Part shown: positions 37,708 through 49,854 of the stretch, piece after piece | Layout of the letters: every line of letters begins with the position of its first letter | Position numbering within the stretch: the first letter of the stretch is position 1 | NCBI GenBank assembly: GCA_016748015.1 | Contig: JAAOMT010000514.1 | Span: 604,924 to 668,923, forward strand | DNA length: 64,000 bases | Source: Geosiphon pyriformis | Lineage: Eukaryota; Glomeromycota; Glomeromycetes; Archaeosporales; Geosiphonaceae | Direction: 5' to 3' | Translations under genes and position numbers: made by a program | The notes under the pieces: model-generated | What the model was told of the DNA's origin: nothing | Database searches by the model: none | Seen by the model: the letters and a program-made list of their open reading frames with translations, nothing else

Positions 37708-39498
37708 ATGAGTGGTACTGGTGCTAAAAGAAGGTCATCCAGAATTCCAACTTCTGGTTCAGTTAGTAGTGGTTCAAGTCATAAGATCAAGAAACCTTCT
37801 GGTGGTGCTAAGCTTTCAAGTAAAGATGTGGTTCTTAAAGATAGTGGATCTGGTCAAGTGGTCGGGCAGTTTAATAGCATAGATACTGATGGAAAGACTT
37901 CTGAAGATAAAAGAGTATCCGATTTCAAGATGAATACACTCCAAGCCAAGCATTTCAATAATGGTGTGATTATTGGCTTCCCCTTTAGCTCTATTAATTT
38001 CGACATAGGGAAGGAAAAGGAGGTTTCTCTTCCCCTCCGTAAGTTTTTCTCTTTGGAAAAGATGTGGGTGGACTCCAAAATTGTTAAAACCCAGGTGAAG
38101 GTAACTGTGAAGAAATCTTTTGCTTTGGACATCAATCTTTCGGCTGTGAAAGAGAAATTGGCGACGACTAAAACTCAGGTCATAAGGAAATTGTTTTTAC
38201 AAATCAATGGTTTTGGGGGGGTCACTACCCCCTCAAAATTTGAAGGAATCATCAGATCAACATTCACTTTATCAGAAAGCATGGAAAAAGCTGTCTCATT
38301 GGCCAGGGAAAATGACATCGTGATAAACAGCGATCTTAAGAGACAAGGAGTTCATTCAGATTGGGCTGTAGTCATCAAGGAAATTCCCATAGATATGCCA
38401 AAAGAAATGATCGTCGCCGCAGTGTTCGAATTTGGTCAAGTGGTGTCAATCTGATTGCAACTCATTGGACTGTGGCAAAAGGCTGTGGTGGAGTTTGCCA
38501 AATCAAGTCAGGCAGATTAGTTGGCAGCTAAGTGGTCATTCTTAATTAAGAAAGATTTTGTGCATGTGGCCAAAGCTGTGAAGGATCGTGAGATGTGGGC
38601 ATCTAGAGATTAGTATAGGGCACTTTTGTTTACTTTGTTGGTGGGAACAATAGTTCATGATCTTGGCAATCTTTTGGCAGGGGCTGGTGGGAAAACTTGT
38701 GTCATAAATCAATCCTTAGATACTGGTAATAGGGTTCATTGTGCTGTGGTTTGTTTTAAGAATAACGAGGATTTGGAGTCTGCGTTTCGTACGAAGCCTG
38801 TTTTTGGTGAGGTGAAACTTTCTTGGGCTAGATTGGACCTGGTTCAGTGTGAACAGTGTGGGAAACTTGGTCATTCTGTTCTGGAGTGTGATGCTGAGAT
38901 CTCTCATTCTCCTAAACTTTCCAAGTCATTTAAAAAGGTTGTCTCTAATGAGAACTGCCTCCAGTTGGCCAAGCTATATGCGAAAAAGAGTGTGCCTATT
39001 TCCAGACCGGCTGTATTCGGTGGCAAGTCATGGGCCCAGGTTGTTTCTATAGCATCTTTATCTAATGGTCCTCACTTTGGTTCTGGTTTTGGCTCTTCTC
39101 CTGATGTCTCAGGTTTGGTTGGTCACTTGTCTCTTGCAGGTCCTGTTAGTTCAATTTTGGAAACTCGTATCACTTCTTTGGAGCGCTCTTTGGAACTTCT
39201 CACAGATAAGGTGTCCAGTATTATTGACAAACTTGACAGTTTAAGCCTGGTGCCTTTGGCTCTTGTCTCTTCTTCTCAGTCCTTGGTTGCACCTGGTTCG
39301 GTTGATATGAAATCTGGTTCAGATATGGTTTTGGATGAACCTGATTCTGTGGTTATTTCTCCTTCTTTGGTTTCCTCTGGTGCCTCAAGTTTGGGTTCAA
39401 GTAGTTCAAAAATTCTGACTTTGAAAATGGGCTGCTTGGAGTCAAAGTTGGTGGCTCTCGAAGCTTTGGTTTATTTGGTATTAGGGAAGTTAGATTAG
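37708..39498 (+). pseudogene. LINE E ORF1 (gag-like), one frame with point stops
   Basis: ATG at 37,708 (MSGTGAKRRSSR). The frame is continuous to 39,498, with internal stops TGA 38,452, TAG 38,518, TAG 38,614 and a final TAG 39,496; sister copies would continue to the TAA at 39,541. The basic, Ser-rich N-terminus is followed by the region KIWVDSKI-like near 38,062-38,085, then an RRM-like core (VFEFGQVVSI, 38,423-38,452) and an intact CCHC knuckle CEQCGKLGHSVLEC (about 38,848-38,890). AKLYAKKSVPISRPAVFGGK precedes a Ser/Val-rich region and heptad repeats (MGCLESKLVALEALV). This is an RNA-binding ORF1 protein by family analogy. Confidence 0.85.
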
Positions 39499-39500
39499 AT

Positions 39501-42500
39501 GTGTGCTGGTTCAGGTTCTGCGGTCTTTTTTGTACCTCAATAAATGATTTAATATGGAAAATAGCCACGTATAATGTCAGGGAAATGAACAATTCAGCAA
39601 AGCAAGAGGACATTATACATTGGCACAGAGATAGAAACAATTTAGTTTTAATTGTTACTGAGACAAAGTTAAAAGATAAGGTTCGGTCTTGGATTGCTAG
39701 CAAATTTGATGGTGTTTGGGTCTTCATTTCTGGTTTGAATTCTGGTCATCTTGGTTCTGGGGTGGCAATCATTATAAACAATTCTCTGGCCAAGCACATG
39801 TGCAAAGTTTCTGAGGTCCTTGGTCATCTTATTTCTGTCAAGTTGCTGTTTAGGAATAAATTTTTGGTTTCTATTTTAGGTCTGTATGCTGGCGCGTCAG
39901 CTTTGGTGCACTTTTCTCAGGCCAATGATGTGAATGCTTTGGTCGCTAGTGTTGTGAATGAATCATCCTTTGTGGTTTTAGGTGGGAACTTTAATGAAGA
40001 TGGTTTGCATAGAAGCACCAGTTTCAGAAAGTGTGGTAGCTTGGGTCTGGTCAACTCTTTTGTCAGTAGTCCATTTGTGAAAGTTCTAACATGGAGTAAC
40101 TCCTGGGGTGTGATGAAAACAATTGATTATCTTTTTGTGTCTCCCAATTTGGTCAATGTCATTGTGGATTGTGATGTTCTGGATGTGTCCGATTTCTTTG
40201 ATACTGACCATCATGCCGTCTTTGCGTCAATTGGTTTAGGTGGTCTCTTGAATACACATTTGTGTTCTGTTCGCAAGCAGGCCAATAAGGATCATTGGAA
40301 GTACAATTTTAAGGATGCTGGTATTGCCTTGTGGTTGAGATTCAGAAAGGCCACAGCAGTGAATGCTGCCATGTTCTTTGATGATTTCTTGGCTGCCAGG
40401 GAACTGTCAGATTTGGATGCGATGTGGGATATTGTTCAGAAAACAATAAGCTTTTCGGTGAATGAAGTTTTCAGAAAAAAATGGTTTAAAAGTTATGATG
40501 GTGTTTTCACTAAGCATTTATTCAGGTTCCATAAGTTAGAACTTTTGGTGTTCAAGTTGGTCAAGACTTCCCATTCTGTTGATTGTGATGTGTTCGTATC
40601 GCTGCTTGATACTTGGGAATTGCTTGATTCTGCTGGTGCTGCTGTAGTGAGATCTCTTTTTCTCTCAAGGTCTCCTTTTGATGACATTCATTCAGCTCTG
40701 TCCAAAGCCAAGAAGTCTTATTGTGCCTCAAAGTTGTCAGAATTAAAATGTGCTAAAGATTTACAAATCAGATCTGCTATTGATAAGAGGATGGAGAGTT
40801 TTGAATCTAACAAGGGTTATACTATTAGAAGTGTCTTGGAGAGGTCTTTCCACAAGGTGGTTTTGGATCATTTGGTTGTTGGTGATAAGCTGTATTTGGA
40901 ACCTGATTTTGTTAAAAAAAAAGTGGATGAGATTATGAAGAGGTGGACTTGTAAACGTGGAGTGGTTCTTGATATTCCAGAAAATTGGTCTTGCCAATAT
41001 TGGTCTTTGGATTACGTGTTTGATGGCGCTTTTTCAGATGTAATAAGCTGTGTCAGTTTTGATGAGATGTCTGGTGTGGTCTCTGACCTACCTGACGGGA
41101 AGGCTGCTGGTCTCTCAGGCATCTCCAATGAACTTTGGAAGCACTGTGACAAATCTATTCTTGATATGCTCTTGGTGCTCATTAATTCTTGTCTTTGTGG
41201 TGAGTCTGTGCCCAGTGCTTGGAAGAAAGCCTGGGTGTTGATGATTCCCAAATCTTATGAATGGGAGGGCATGCTGACAAACACTTGTTCTATTGCTCTG
41301 ATTGAGATGGCTTAAAAAATTCTTTTCAAGATTCTCTCTGATAGGATCTCTTTGGCATGTAGCAAGTTTGACGTTCTTCATGGGAACAATTTTTCAGTTC
41401 TCAAAGGCACTACAACTCAGTTTCCCATTTTTGCAATTGGTTCGGTGATTGAGAATGCTCTTGAAAAAAACCAGGAGCTCTGGCTGGTTTTACAAGACAT
41501 GCGGAAAGCATATGACTTGGTCAGTTGGGATCATCTTAAGAAAAGTTTGGTTAGAATAAAAATGTGCTGCAGGTTTATTAGGTTTTTTGGGAATATTCAT
41601 GGTGGTCGCACCAACCAGATTATGACTGATTTTGGGTTGATAAATGGTTATCATGTACATGATAGCTTGAACCAAGAGGAGGTGTTTTCACTTCTTCTTT
41701 GGCATATATTTTATGATCCTTTCTTGTGCGAAGTTAAGAGGCAAAAAAGTGTATATGGTTACAGATTAAACTCTCATTTCATTGCTAAGACGGGCCATGT
41801 GGAGTCTCAGGCTGGTCTGTTGTCTTTCTTCGCTGCTGGTGCTTTTGTGGACAATATGATCTGAGTGGGTAGCAGTCAGACTACCACTCAACACATTCTT
41901 GATGTGGATAGTGAATTTTTTTGTATCAATAATATTTCTATTAATAATAATAAGACAGTGGCCATTCCAATTAATAGCCGTGCCAGTGCACCTTCTCTTT
42001 TCATCAGTGGGTCCTCTATTTCAATAGCCAAATCAGGCAAATCACATTGTTATCTGGGTATCTTTGTGTCATCTGAGAGACTGTCAAAGCCCAGTCTGGC
42101 AAAGACACATTCAGATGTTTGTTTTTTTATCAACTTGGTTCTAAGAAAGGCCATATTGGACAAACAATTTCTATATTTAGTGTTAGCTGTCCTCTACCCC
42201 ATCATCAGTTATAGGACTCAGTTTAGTTTTGTTTCTGTCAATGTGTGTAATAAGTAGGATGCTTTGATTCACAGAGGCTTGAAATCCAAGTCTGGATTAC
42301 CTCTTGATTTTCCTAGTGACACAATCCATCACCCTTCATTTTATGGGTTGAAATCTTTTGCCCAAATTCAATCAGAGAGTAAAGTCGCTTCTCTTATTTG
42401 TTTTGCAAACTCAGTGGGAATTCTGGTTCGCCTATTCTCCCACAGGTCTCATGACTTACAAATTTTGTGCTGGCATTCTGTGCATTCTTTGAGTGTTTCT

Positions 42501-44223
42501 GTTTGTGTTTGAGTCAGCCCTTTGAATAACTTTTTAGCAGAGGTTGTTTGTGTTCTCCTTGATTGCAATTTATCTTTGAGTGGTTTTTTTGATAGTCCAT
42601 TTCGGCTTTGTGGTGGGATATCCATGTCTACCATTCTCGGTGAGTCTAGATTTGTCAGGTTCCTTTCTTCGGCAATATGGCATTGCCTTTGTTGACCAAC
42701 TCCATGATTGTCATGGTGCCATGTTTGACTGGTACAAATTCAAGCAGTGGAAGAGGTTGGACTCCCATGGCCCAACTCCTGAGTGGTTTATGCTTTCTGT
42801 CGAGTTCCTGTCTGGTACATCTTCTCCTTGTGCCCCTTCTCCTGCTTTGGTTGATGTGGGTCTTAAGAGTATTTTCGCCTCTCCTGGCTTTGTGTTGGTT
42901 CATGATTGGCTTTCCCAAGTTCTTTCTAGTAGCATTTCTGTTTATATGGATGGGTCTCTAACAAACTTTGGTACTGAGAATTGCACAGCTGGAGCTGGAG
43001 TTTTTTTCAGTGACATTGATCTGGATTTGGGTGTTGGAGTTTCGGGTCTGTTGTCTTCTACTTTGGCGGAAATGCAAGCTATTGCACTGGCACTGGAGTG
43101 TGTTCCCCATTCTAGTTTTGTTCATCTGTTCTCTGATAGTCAAGCTGCTCTGGATGTCTACAAGTCAGAATTGGGTCTGGTGTGTTCGGATTTTCACAAT
43201 TGTTGTTGGGTCGAACACCAGCATATTGTAAACGTTATTCATGGCAAAAATTTGATGGTTGAATGGCACAAAGTGAAAGGTCACTCTGGTGTGATTGGAA
43301 ATAAATATGCTGATGCTATAGCTGGGGCTTCTTCTCACTCAGGCTGGTTTCTTCCTTCTCAATTGCATGTGCACTTCTTGTTGACAGACGGTGGGGCTGT
43401 TTTTGGCAATTTTAGGCATTTTGTTTGCGATATTTTTCATTCCATCAGTTGTACACACTGGGAGGTTGGTTCTGGTTCTAAATTTCTGCCTGCCAGTTTG
43501 TTCGCGGACATTGATTGGTCCTGCTTCTCACTGGTATGGCATCCTAATTCACACATGGCTGCTGGTCACACTGGCAAGCCCACAGTAGATGCGCACAGTT
43601 TTTTTATGAAGGCATTGCACCACTGGCTGCCTGTTGCTGTTCATAAATGCCTATATAATAGAAAATATCCCAGTGTATTGTGCTTATATTGTGATGAGGT
43701 AGAGACATCAGATCATGCTTTCTCTTGCAAGGTTGATGACTCTGCGCGTCTTCAGATACTGGATACATGTTCGAAATCTTGGAGGGTGCTTTCTGGCCTG
43801 TCTCTCTCTTCTTCCTGTATGCTGCAATTGTTGTTTTCTTGTGCCTCTGATGTCTCTGTATTTACGGCTCTCTTTAAAGGGTTTGTTTTTAGTGGGTGGC
43901 TTCGTGAAGCTGTCTCTGCTTTCAAATCTCACAAGATTGTTAGTTCGAATATTGTTGAGTTTGTGCGTTCCCTTAGTTTTGCTTTTAGAAATGATATTTG
44001 GTTGGTTCAGGTTAAGCATCATGCATTCATGGAAAAAAATAAGCTCATCCCACTTGACGGTTCAGTTCTTGTCTCGGTCTCTGGCTTGGCTTCTAAGTTT
44101 TTGGCTGGCATTGTTAGGCTACTTGGTGTGGCTGAGGCTCTTGGCATTTGTTTTGGCTTTCGTAAACAATGTTTTTTCTTTTCTGGTGTTGGTAATTCTG
44201 TTTTGGTACATATAGCTGTGTAG
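39501..44223 (+). pseudogene. LINE E ORF2 (endonuclease-RT-RNase H), one frameshift
   Basis: Frame is constant from 39,501 to about 42,650 and then shifts once (near 42,655-42,670) to the frame that ends at 44,223. The AP endonuclease has YNVRE, TETKL, GGNFNED (catalytic Asp of GDFN replaced by Asn) and FFDTDHHAV. Reverse transcriptase has DSLNQEEVFSLLLWHIFYD and catalytic box FVDN instead of FVDD (41,848-41,859). RNase H has YMDGSLTNFG (42,943), AEMQA and FSDSQ, all three acidic residues present. The C-terminal zinc motif is CLYCDEVETSDHAFSC (43,681). Stops fall at 41,313, 41,862 (Trp in sisters), 42,255 (Trp) and 42,510 (Arg). A shift in frame and lost RT and endonuclease Asp make it inactive. 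Confidence 0.9.
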
Positions 44224-44362
44224 TGTTGTTCTGATCGGCCTGAGTGGCTGGTCACGTGTAGAAAGAGCATGATTCACACTTAGTTTATGTCATTTCTTTG
44301 ATGTATAGCTTTAGGTAGTATTTGGACCTCATTCATAAAATGTAATAAAAAAAAAAATATTA

Positions 44363-45984
44363 TTAAATTAGATAATTAATATTAAAAAAATTTTTATGAA
44401 TATTTTTAAAAAAACTGTTGTTACCTAAGTAAAAAAACCAATCTAAAAAAATATTAAAGAAAATGTAATTAAAAATATAATAACTTAAAAAAATGTAATA
44501 ATACAAAATAATACAAAATAACATATAATAACTTAAAATAATATAAGATAATACACAATAACATAAAATAGCACAAAATAATTAGTCATAATATAGTATA
44601 GTTAGTTATAATATAAAAAACAAAACAATAACAGAAATAGTAAGCAATAATTAATAATAATAAACAATTAAAAACAATCTTATTTATATATCTATATTAT
44701 CCCAAATAAAGAAAATATTCAAAACCAAAATTACTTTTATATAATCTATAAATTTTATGTTTAAACTAAATTAATTATTCTCTTATTTTTGTTTCTAACC
44801 AAATGCTCTTAATATAAAATTATTTTAAATAATAATGACTTGAACCAATTATTTTTGATCTTAATAATTGACAATACTAATTTTTTTTGTTTATCTTATT
44901 TTTATTTATTTATTTTATTTATTTTCTTTTGTAAAGTAACAACATTGAAAAATTGACTGTCTGGAAATAAACTTCATAATAGTTTAATAAAAGAAAGAAG
45001 CTTTTTTTAGGATTAGATATAAACATTATTTTGTTAGCTTACTAGAAGAATAAAAAAACATTGTCAGACTTTAACAATTGTATTCAAATAGCTTGGAGAA
45101 AATAATTCATATATTTAAGTCATAAATAGCCAAAACACTTCTTTATGTCTTATAATCAAAAAAATTTTATAGATAAAACTAGCAAAAACTTTCAGAGATT
45201 GATATTACTAATTTACTCCAAATATTTATAAAAAAATTCTTTAAGCTTTTTTTTATCTAAATTTAGAGCACCAAATATTATCATAATATCTCAATGAATT
45301 TATCTATAATACTGTTTTTTAGTTTTATTAAATTTAATAAAATTTTATTAATTTAATTACAATTAATTAAACTATAATAAAAAACTATAATAAAATTTAC
45401 TAAATTAAAAAAAACTAAAACAAAATATATTTTGTATAATATTATTATAAAAAAAATATATAATTAATTAAAAATATTTTATTATTATATATTTAAGTAA
45501 TTCTTTTAATAAACTTTATATATTTTTTTTAACAAATTTTACTGTTTTTTTATAAGTTTTGATTGTATTTTTAAATTTAATAATAAATATGTTTAAGCTT
45601 AATACTTATATAAAAATATAAATTTTATCTTAATAACAACTTTTAATTTAATAAAAAACAAATTTTTTTAATTATTGGTTTTTTTTAATAAATATTATTA
45701 TTGTTTTTATTATTTTTTATATTATATTTTTTTTACTATTTTCATAATAAAAAACAGATTTTTTTTTAAATTAGCAGTTTATTTAAAATTTTAAAAAAAT
45801 TTGATAAAACTTAATAGTTTTTTGTTTTAAATATATAAATACAGTATTATTTTTACAAATTTTTTAATAATAAATTTTAAAATTTTTTTATTTATTATCT
45901 TATTAAACACTAAAACTTAAAATAAGTAAAAAATAGCAAACAAAAAAATTATAAATAAAAAAACAATAAAATTATTACCAAAAA
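44363..45984. other. AT-rich, low-complexity DNA
   Basis: No gene seen. At 44,490-44,620 there is a run of imperfect short repeats built on AATAACATAAAATAATACAA-like units. The remainder is A/T-dominated with a slightly more balanced patch at 44,930-45,260 that has no readable frame. Confidence 0.5.
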
Positions 45985-46455
45985 GGACTGGGTGACTGAA
46001 GCAAATAGTTTATTGGAGAATAATTCAAAAAGTAGATCTTTGGTCATTAATCTGGTTCACTGTTTTGCTGAGAGTTATAGGTCTAGTGTCTGGCTGCCAA
46101 GGGCTAAATTGAGAGCCCATTATGAAAAGCATAGCTTTTTGTCATACAATAGATCTATTGTTTCATTAGTGACTGGTTTGTCTTTAGTTTGGTCTTGTGA
46201 TATGATTCATAATTTTGGCATCAAGTTGAGTATACATGCATGTTTCAGTTTTCATCCTTAATTACATAATATGTGGTTTGATTTTCTATGTGATTTCCTT
46301 ATGACAAGTGTTCTTAGTGTATAGTGTCATTTTGACTGGCTTGAATGGCTGCTCATGTGTAAAAAATGCATGAGCCATACTTAATATAGAACCTGTTTAG
46401 TTTTATGTAATTAGGTAGTGGTTGAACTACACTTATTAAACTTAATAAAAAAAAA
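45985..46455 (+). mobile_element. LINE copy G, 5'-truncated stub
   Basis: Only the last ~340 bp of ORF2 and the 3' UTR are present, the usual product of incomplete target-primed reverse transcription. The 3' UTR reads TGACTGGCTTGAATGGCTGC (46,331), then TTAATATAGAACCTG and TTAGGTAGTGGTTGAAC, and ends TTAATAAAAAAAAAAA at about 46,442-46,457. The 5' break is near 45,985, just after a long AT-rich tract. Confidence 0.85.
45992..46261 (+). pseudogene. C-terminal fragment of LINE ORF2 (copy G)
   Basis: The open stretch reads EANSLLENNSKSRS, then VHCFAESYRSSVWLPRAKLR and YEKHSFLSYNRSI. It matches the ORF2 C-terminus of copies C and E (for example HNDIWLVQVKHHAFMEKNKL-type sequence). There is no start codon with meaning here; it is simply the tail of a truncated insertion. 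The stop at 46,259 precedes the family's usual TAG near 46,321, so even the tail is damaged. Confidence 0.75.
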
Positions 46456-46619
46456 AATTTACCAAAAAATACAAAATAATAATAATTTAATTATTTGGTT
46501 TTTGTTATACAAAAATAAAAATATTGCAATTAGTTTTTAACAAAATAATTAAAATTAAAATATTAAAATATTTTAAAATTTTTTTAAATTATAATAAATT
46601 AAAACACTATTATTAACAA

Positions 46620-47190
46620 AAATAATTTATAGTTTAAAAAAATATATTTTTAGTTTGCCAAAATAAAAAATAATAATAGATTATAAAATAATATTATAAT
46701 AAGTTATATAAAAAAAAAGCTTTTTTTTTAAAAAAAATATATTTTATATAAAATAAAATCTATCAAAAATTTTATCTTAGAATTAACAATTAATTATTAT
46801 AAATCAATTTAATAAAATCATTTTAAAATCATAAATTCTTAATTGTTATTGTTTTAAAATTATCTATTCCAAATTAATATTTTGAAATTAACTAGTTATT
46901 AATTTTAGTAAACTGTTAATATTTTCAGATTTAGATTTAAAACAATTTTTTAAACATATTTCTTATTTTTATTTTTATTTTTTATTTTTTTTAATATTAT
47001 TTGAATAGTTTAATATTGAGATTTTTTGTAGAAAAATTGATTTTTACAGTAAAATAACTACACATTATTTGGAAAGCTTACAGATAAAATTTTATTGTAA
47101 AAAAGTTAATTTTCACTACAAAGTAACTATATAAGTAATTAATATAAAATTGACTATTCTATTATAAATCTAATAGTATATATAGTTTAA
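46620..47190 (-). repeat. Dispersed AT-rich repeat R, copy 2
   Basis: The reverse complement of this segment follows copy 3 (56,720-57,330) block by block. Examples: ATAGTCAATTTTATATTAAT, CAACTTTTTTACAA-type motifs occurring twice, GTTTACTAAAATTAATAACT, AAAAAAAAGCTTTTTT, and TTTTGGCAAACTAAAAATA. No coding potential. This looks like an interspersed non-coding element rather than chance AT richness, because block order and spacing are kept. Confidence 0.6.
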
Positions 47191-47419
47191 AGTATAAAAA
47201 AATATTTTGAAAAAAAAATTAGCTTATTAAAGATTTATTAATTTTTATTAACAACAAAATTAATAGCAATACAATATTAATAATATTAAAAATAAAATAG
47301 AAAAATTTTTAATAACAATATTCTAAAATTATTTAAATTTTAGTTATAAAAAAACTATTAAGTATTATTTTTTAGTAATTATTAATAATAATATTAATAT
47401 ATTAAGTTTTTTTTAATAT

Positions 47420-47570
47420 TTATAGTTAATAAGTAAGACTTAAATACTATTTAATATAATATATCAATTAAATAATTTAAATTAGACATAAATTATATAC
47501 TTTTTATATATAATCAGCTATTTAAACTAATTATAACAATATTATAAATTTATTTTAACAAAAACATATA
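47420..47570 (-). repeat. Decayed LINE 3' UTR ghost, reverse strand
   Basis: Read on the minus strand it gives AATTAGTTTAAATAGCTGAT, TATATATAAAAAGTATATAA and AAATAGTATTTAAGTCTTAC then TTATTAA. This corresponds to the intact 3' UTR blocks (GGCCTGAGTGGCTGGTCA, ACATGTAGAAAGAGCATGA, TAGGTAGTATTTGGACCTCA) with most G and C replaced by A and T. It suggests an older minus-strand element whose body lies in the decayed DNA up to 47,860. Confidence 0.5.
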
Positions 47571-47985
47571 CAATTTATATAAATTAAAACAAATACTAAA
47601 TATTTTAACAATACTAAACAACTTTATAATATTATTAAAAAGTAGTATAACAAACTACAAACAACAAAAAACATTAAACTATTATAAAATATTAAGTTAT
47701 TTTTTTTCAAAACTATTATTACTAATATATTAAATTAAAATATAATACTTTATGTAAAAAAAATTACAATATATATTTTAAAAATTATTATTAAAATTAT
47801 ATAAAAAGAATTATATCATTAAAGTTAATCTAATAAATATTAATTAATAATAAAAAAATAAAAAATTAAAACTTCTTTTTCTCTTACTTCCAAAAACCCC
47901 AACGAGTTATTTTCTGAAGAAGAAGTTTTTGTTTTTCTCTTATTAGTATTATATCAATATTTCTTTAACTAATAATTCTTTTGTT

Positions 47986-49854
47986 GTGGATTCAAAGACT
48001 GCTTCTAGTGGCAGCATGTCTAGTAAGAAGACTTCTAAGGGCATGTTTCATGGTCCTGCCAGTGGTTCCTTTTCACAAAAAAAAAAGGCTTCTCTTGGTA
48101 ATGTTAAACACTCTGATGATGAAAAAAATATTTCTTTGAAGTTTGGTTCTAGTGCTAGTGTATATTCTGATGTAGAAAGCCTTTCTGGTAATGATGAAGA
48201 TGTTAGTATGACTAGTAGTTTTGATGGTTTTCTCTTGGACTCGGCTGTTAATACTCCCAAGGCTAAATGTGTGAATACTAGTACAAATTTTGGTTTTCCT
48301 ATTGGTTCTCCTGACTTTGAGATGGATGAAGAGGTGAAGCCCCTTCTGCCCTCTCTTATAAAAAAGATTCCTTTGGATAAGATCTGGATTGATCCCAAAA
48401 TCATCAAAACTCTTGTAGAGATGGCAGTTAAAAAATCTTTTGCCTTGAATATCAATCTTTCAGCTGTTGAAAACAAATTGGCAACAGTGAAAACTCAATT
48501 AATTAGGAAGATTTTTTCAAAAATCAATGGTTTTGGGGGGGCCACTACCCTCTCAAAATTTGAAGAGATCATCCGATCAACGTTTACATCTAAGAAAAGC
48601 ATGAGGAAAGCTGTGTCATTGGCCAAAAAAAAAGGAATCATTGTAAACAATGATGTGAGGAAAAAAGGGCTTCATTTAGATCGGACTGTAGTGATCAAAG
48701 AAATTCCCATGGATACGCCTAAAGACATGATCATTGCCGCAGTCTCCGAATTTGGGCAAATTAAGTCGATCAAAATCCAGTTGGTTGGTATGTGGCAGAA
48801 GGCTGTGGTGGAATTTGCCGATTCAGACCAGGCTGTGTAATTGGCTTCAAGATGGTTATTTCTAATTGGAAAAGATTCGGTTTGTGTGGCTATGGCCATG
48901 GGAGATCATAATACATGGGCTTCTAGAGATTAGTTTAGAGCACTATTGTTTACTTTGCCGGTAAAAACAACTGCACATGATCTTGGCACTCTTTTGGAAA
49001 AGGCTGGTGGAAAAACTTGCATCATCAATTGTTTATTAGAAACTGGCAATAGATTTCATTGTGCTGTGGTTGGCTTTGAATCTATTGAGAAATTGAAATC
49101 TGCTTTTTTTACTGAGCCTATTTTTGGTAGGGTGTGTTTCTTATGGGCTAGGTTGAATTTGGTTTGGTGTGGGAAGTGTGGGCGTTTTGGCCATTCTATT
49201 CTAGAGTGTGATGTATTGGTTGAGTCATCTTCTGGCCTCCCAAATACATTTAAGAAGTCTGCTTCTGGTTTTAATCATCTTTAGTTAGCCAGGTTGTATG
49301 CAAAAAAAAATGTTCCTATCTCTCGCCCTGCTGCCTTTGGCAGAAAATCATGGGCTCAAGTGGTGTCTCTTGCCTCCTCTTCTGGTGGCTTCTCTTCTGG
49401 TTCTGGTTTACTCTCTAGTGGTGAGCCTCCCTCTTTTGGTTCTTTTGGTCCTCAGGTCAATGGTTTGGGTAATCATTTGGTGGTTTTGGAGCATTCTTTG
49501 GAGATTCTTTTGGATCAGATTTCTGTTATTCTTAAAAAATTGAGTTTTGTTAATCTGGTGCCTTTGGCATCCACTTCTTGTGCTCCTTCTGTGGCTGGTT
49601 CAGTGCCTTCAGCTCTGGTTGTGGATTCAGATATGGCTTTGGATGATGTGTTGGCTCTGCTCATCCCCCTTCTTTCTGGTAGTGATAAGCCTGCTGCTGG
49701 TTTTAGTTCGAGTAATGCTAAAGTGCTTACCTCCAAGATGGGTGGTTTGGAGTCCAAATTGTCTGCTTTGGAAGCTTCATTTGGCTCAATTTTGGTGAGA
49801 TTGGATCTATTGTGTTCTGGTTTGGGCTCATCCTTATCCTTTTTATTCCAATAA
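47986..49854 (+). pseudogene. LINE F ORF1 (gag-like), one frame with three stops
   Basis: Frame is constant from 47,986 to the TAA at 49,852. The position equivalent to copy A's start Met is GTG here, so the first ATG is at about 48,016 (MSSKKTSKG). Stops are at 48,838 (TAA), 48,931 (TAG, Trp in copy A) and 49,282 (TAG, Gln in copy E). The RRM-like core is VSEFGQIKSIKIQLVGMWQ (48,742-48,798), the intact CCHC knuckle is CGKCGRFGHSILEC (about 49,171-49,212), and the C-terminal heptad region is MGGLESKLSALEASFG. Family role: binding of element RNA. Confidence 0.85.

Larger units (their letters stand above)
37570..44362 (+). mobile_element. LINE copy E, full length, best preserved
   Basis: The 5' leader (AAAACTTCTTTCTCTCTTACC at 37,576) is followed by ORF1, ORF2 and a 3' UTR (44,221-44,350) with GGCCTGAGTGGCTGGTCACG and TTTAGGTAGTATTTGG, ending TAATAAAAAAAAAAA. 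The G+C content of the coding part is well above its surroundings. ORF1 is one frame and ORF2 has a single frameshift plus a few stops, so it is probably one of the younger insertions in the window. Confidence 0.93.

Noticed and set aside
37570-44362. Reassigned stop codons (TAA/TAG as Gln or TGG-equivalent) as an explanation for in-frame stops in the LINEs.
   Set aside because: Host genes in the same window end with TAA at the expected places, and the LINE stops include TGA, TAG and TAA at Trp, Gln and Arg positions, as expected from transitions.
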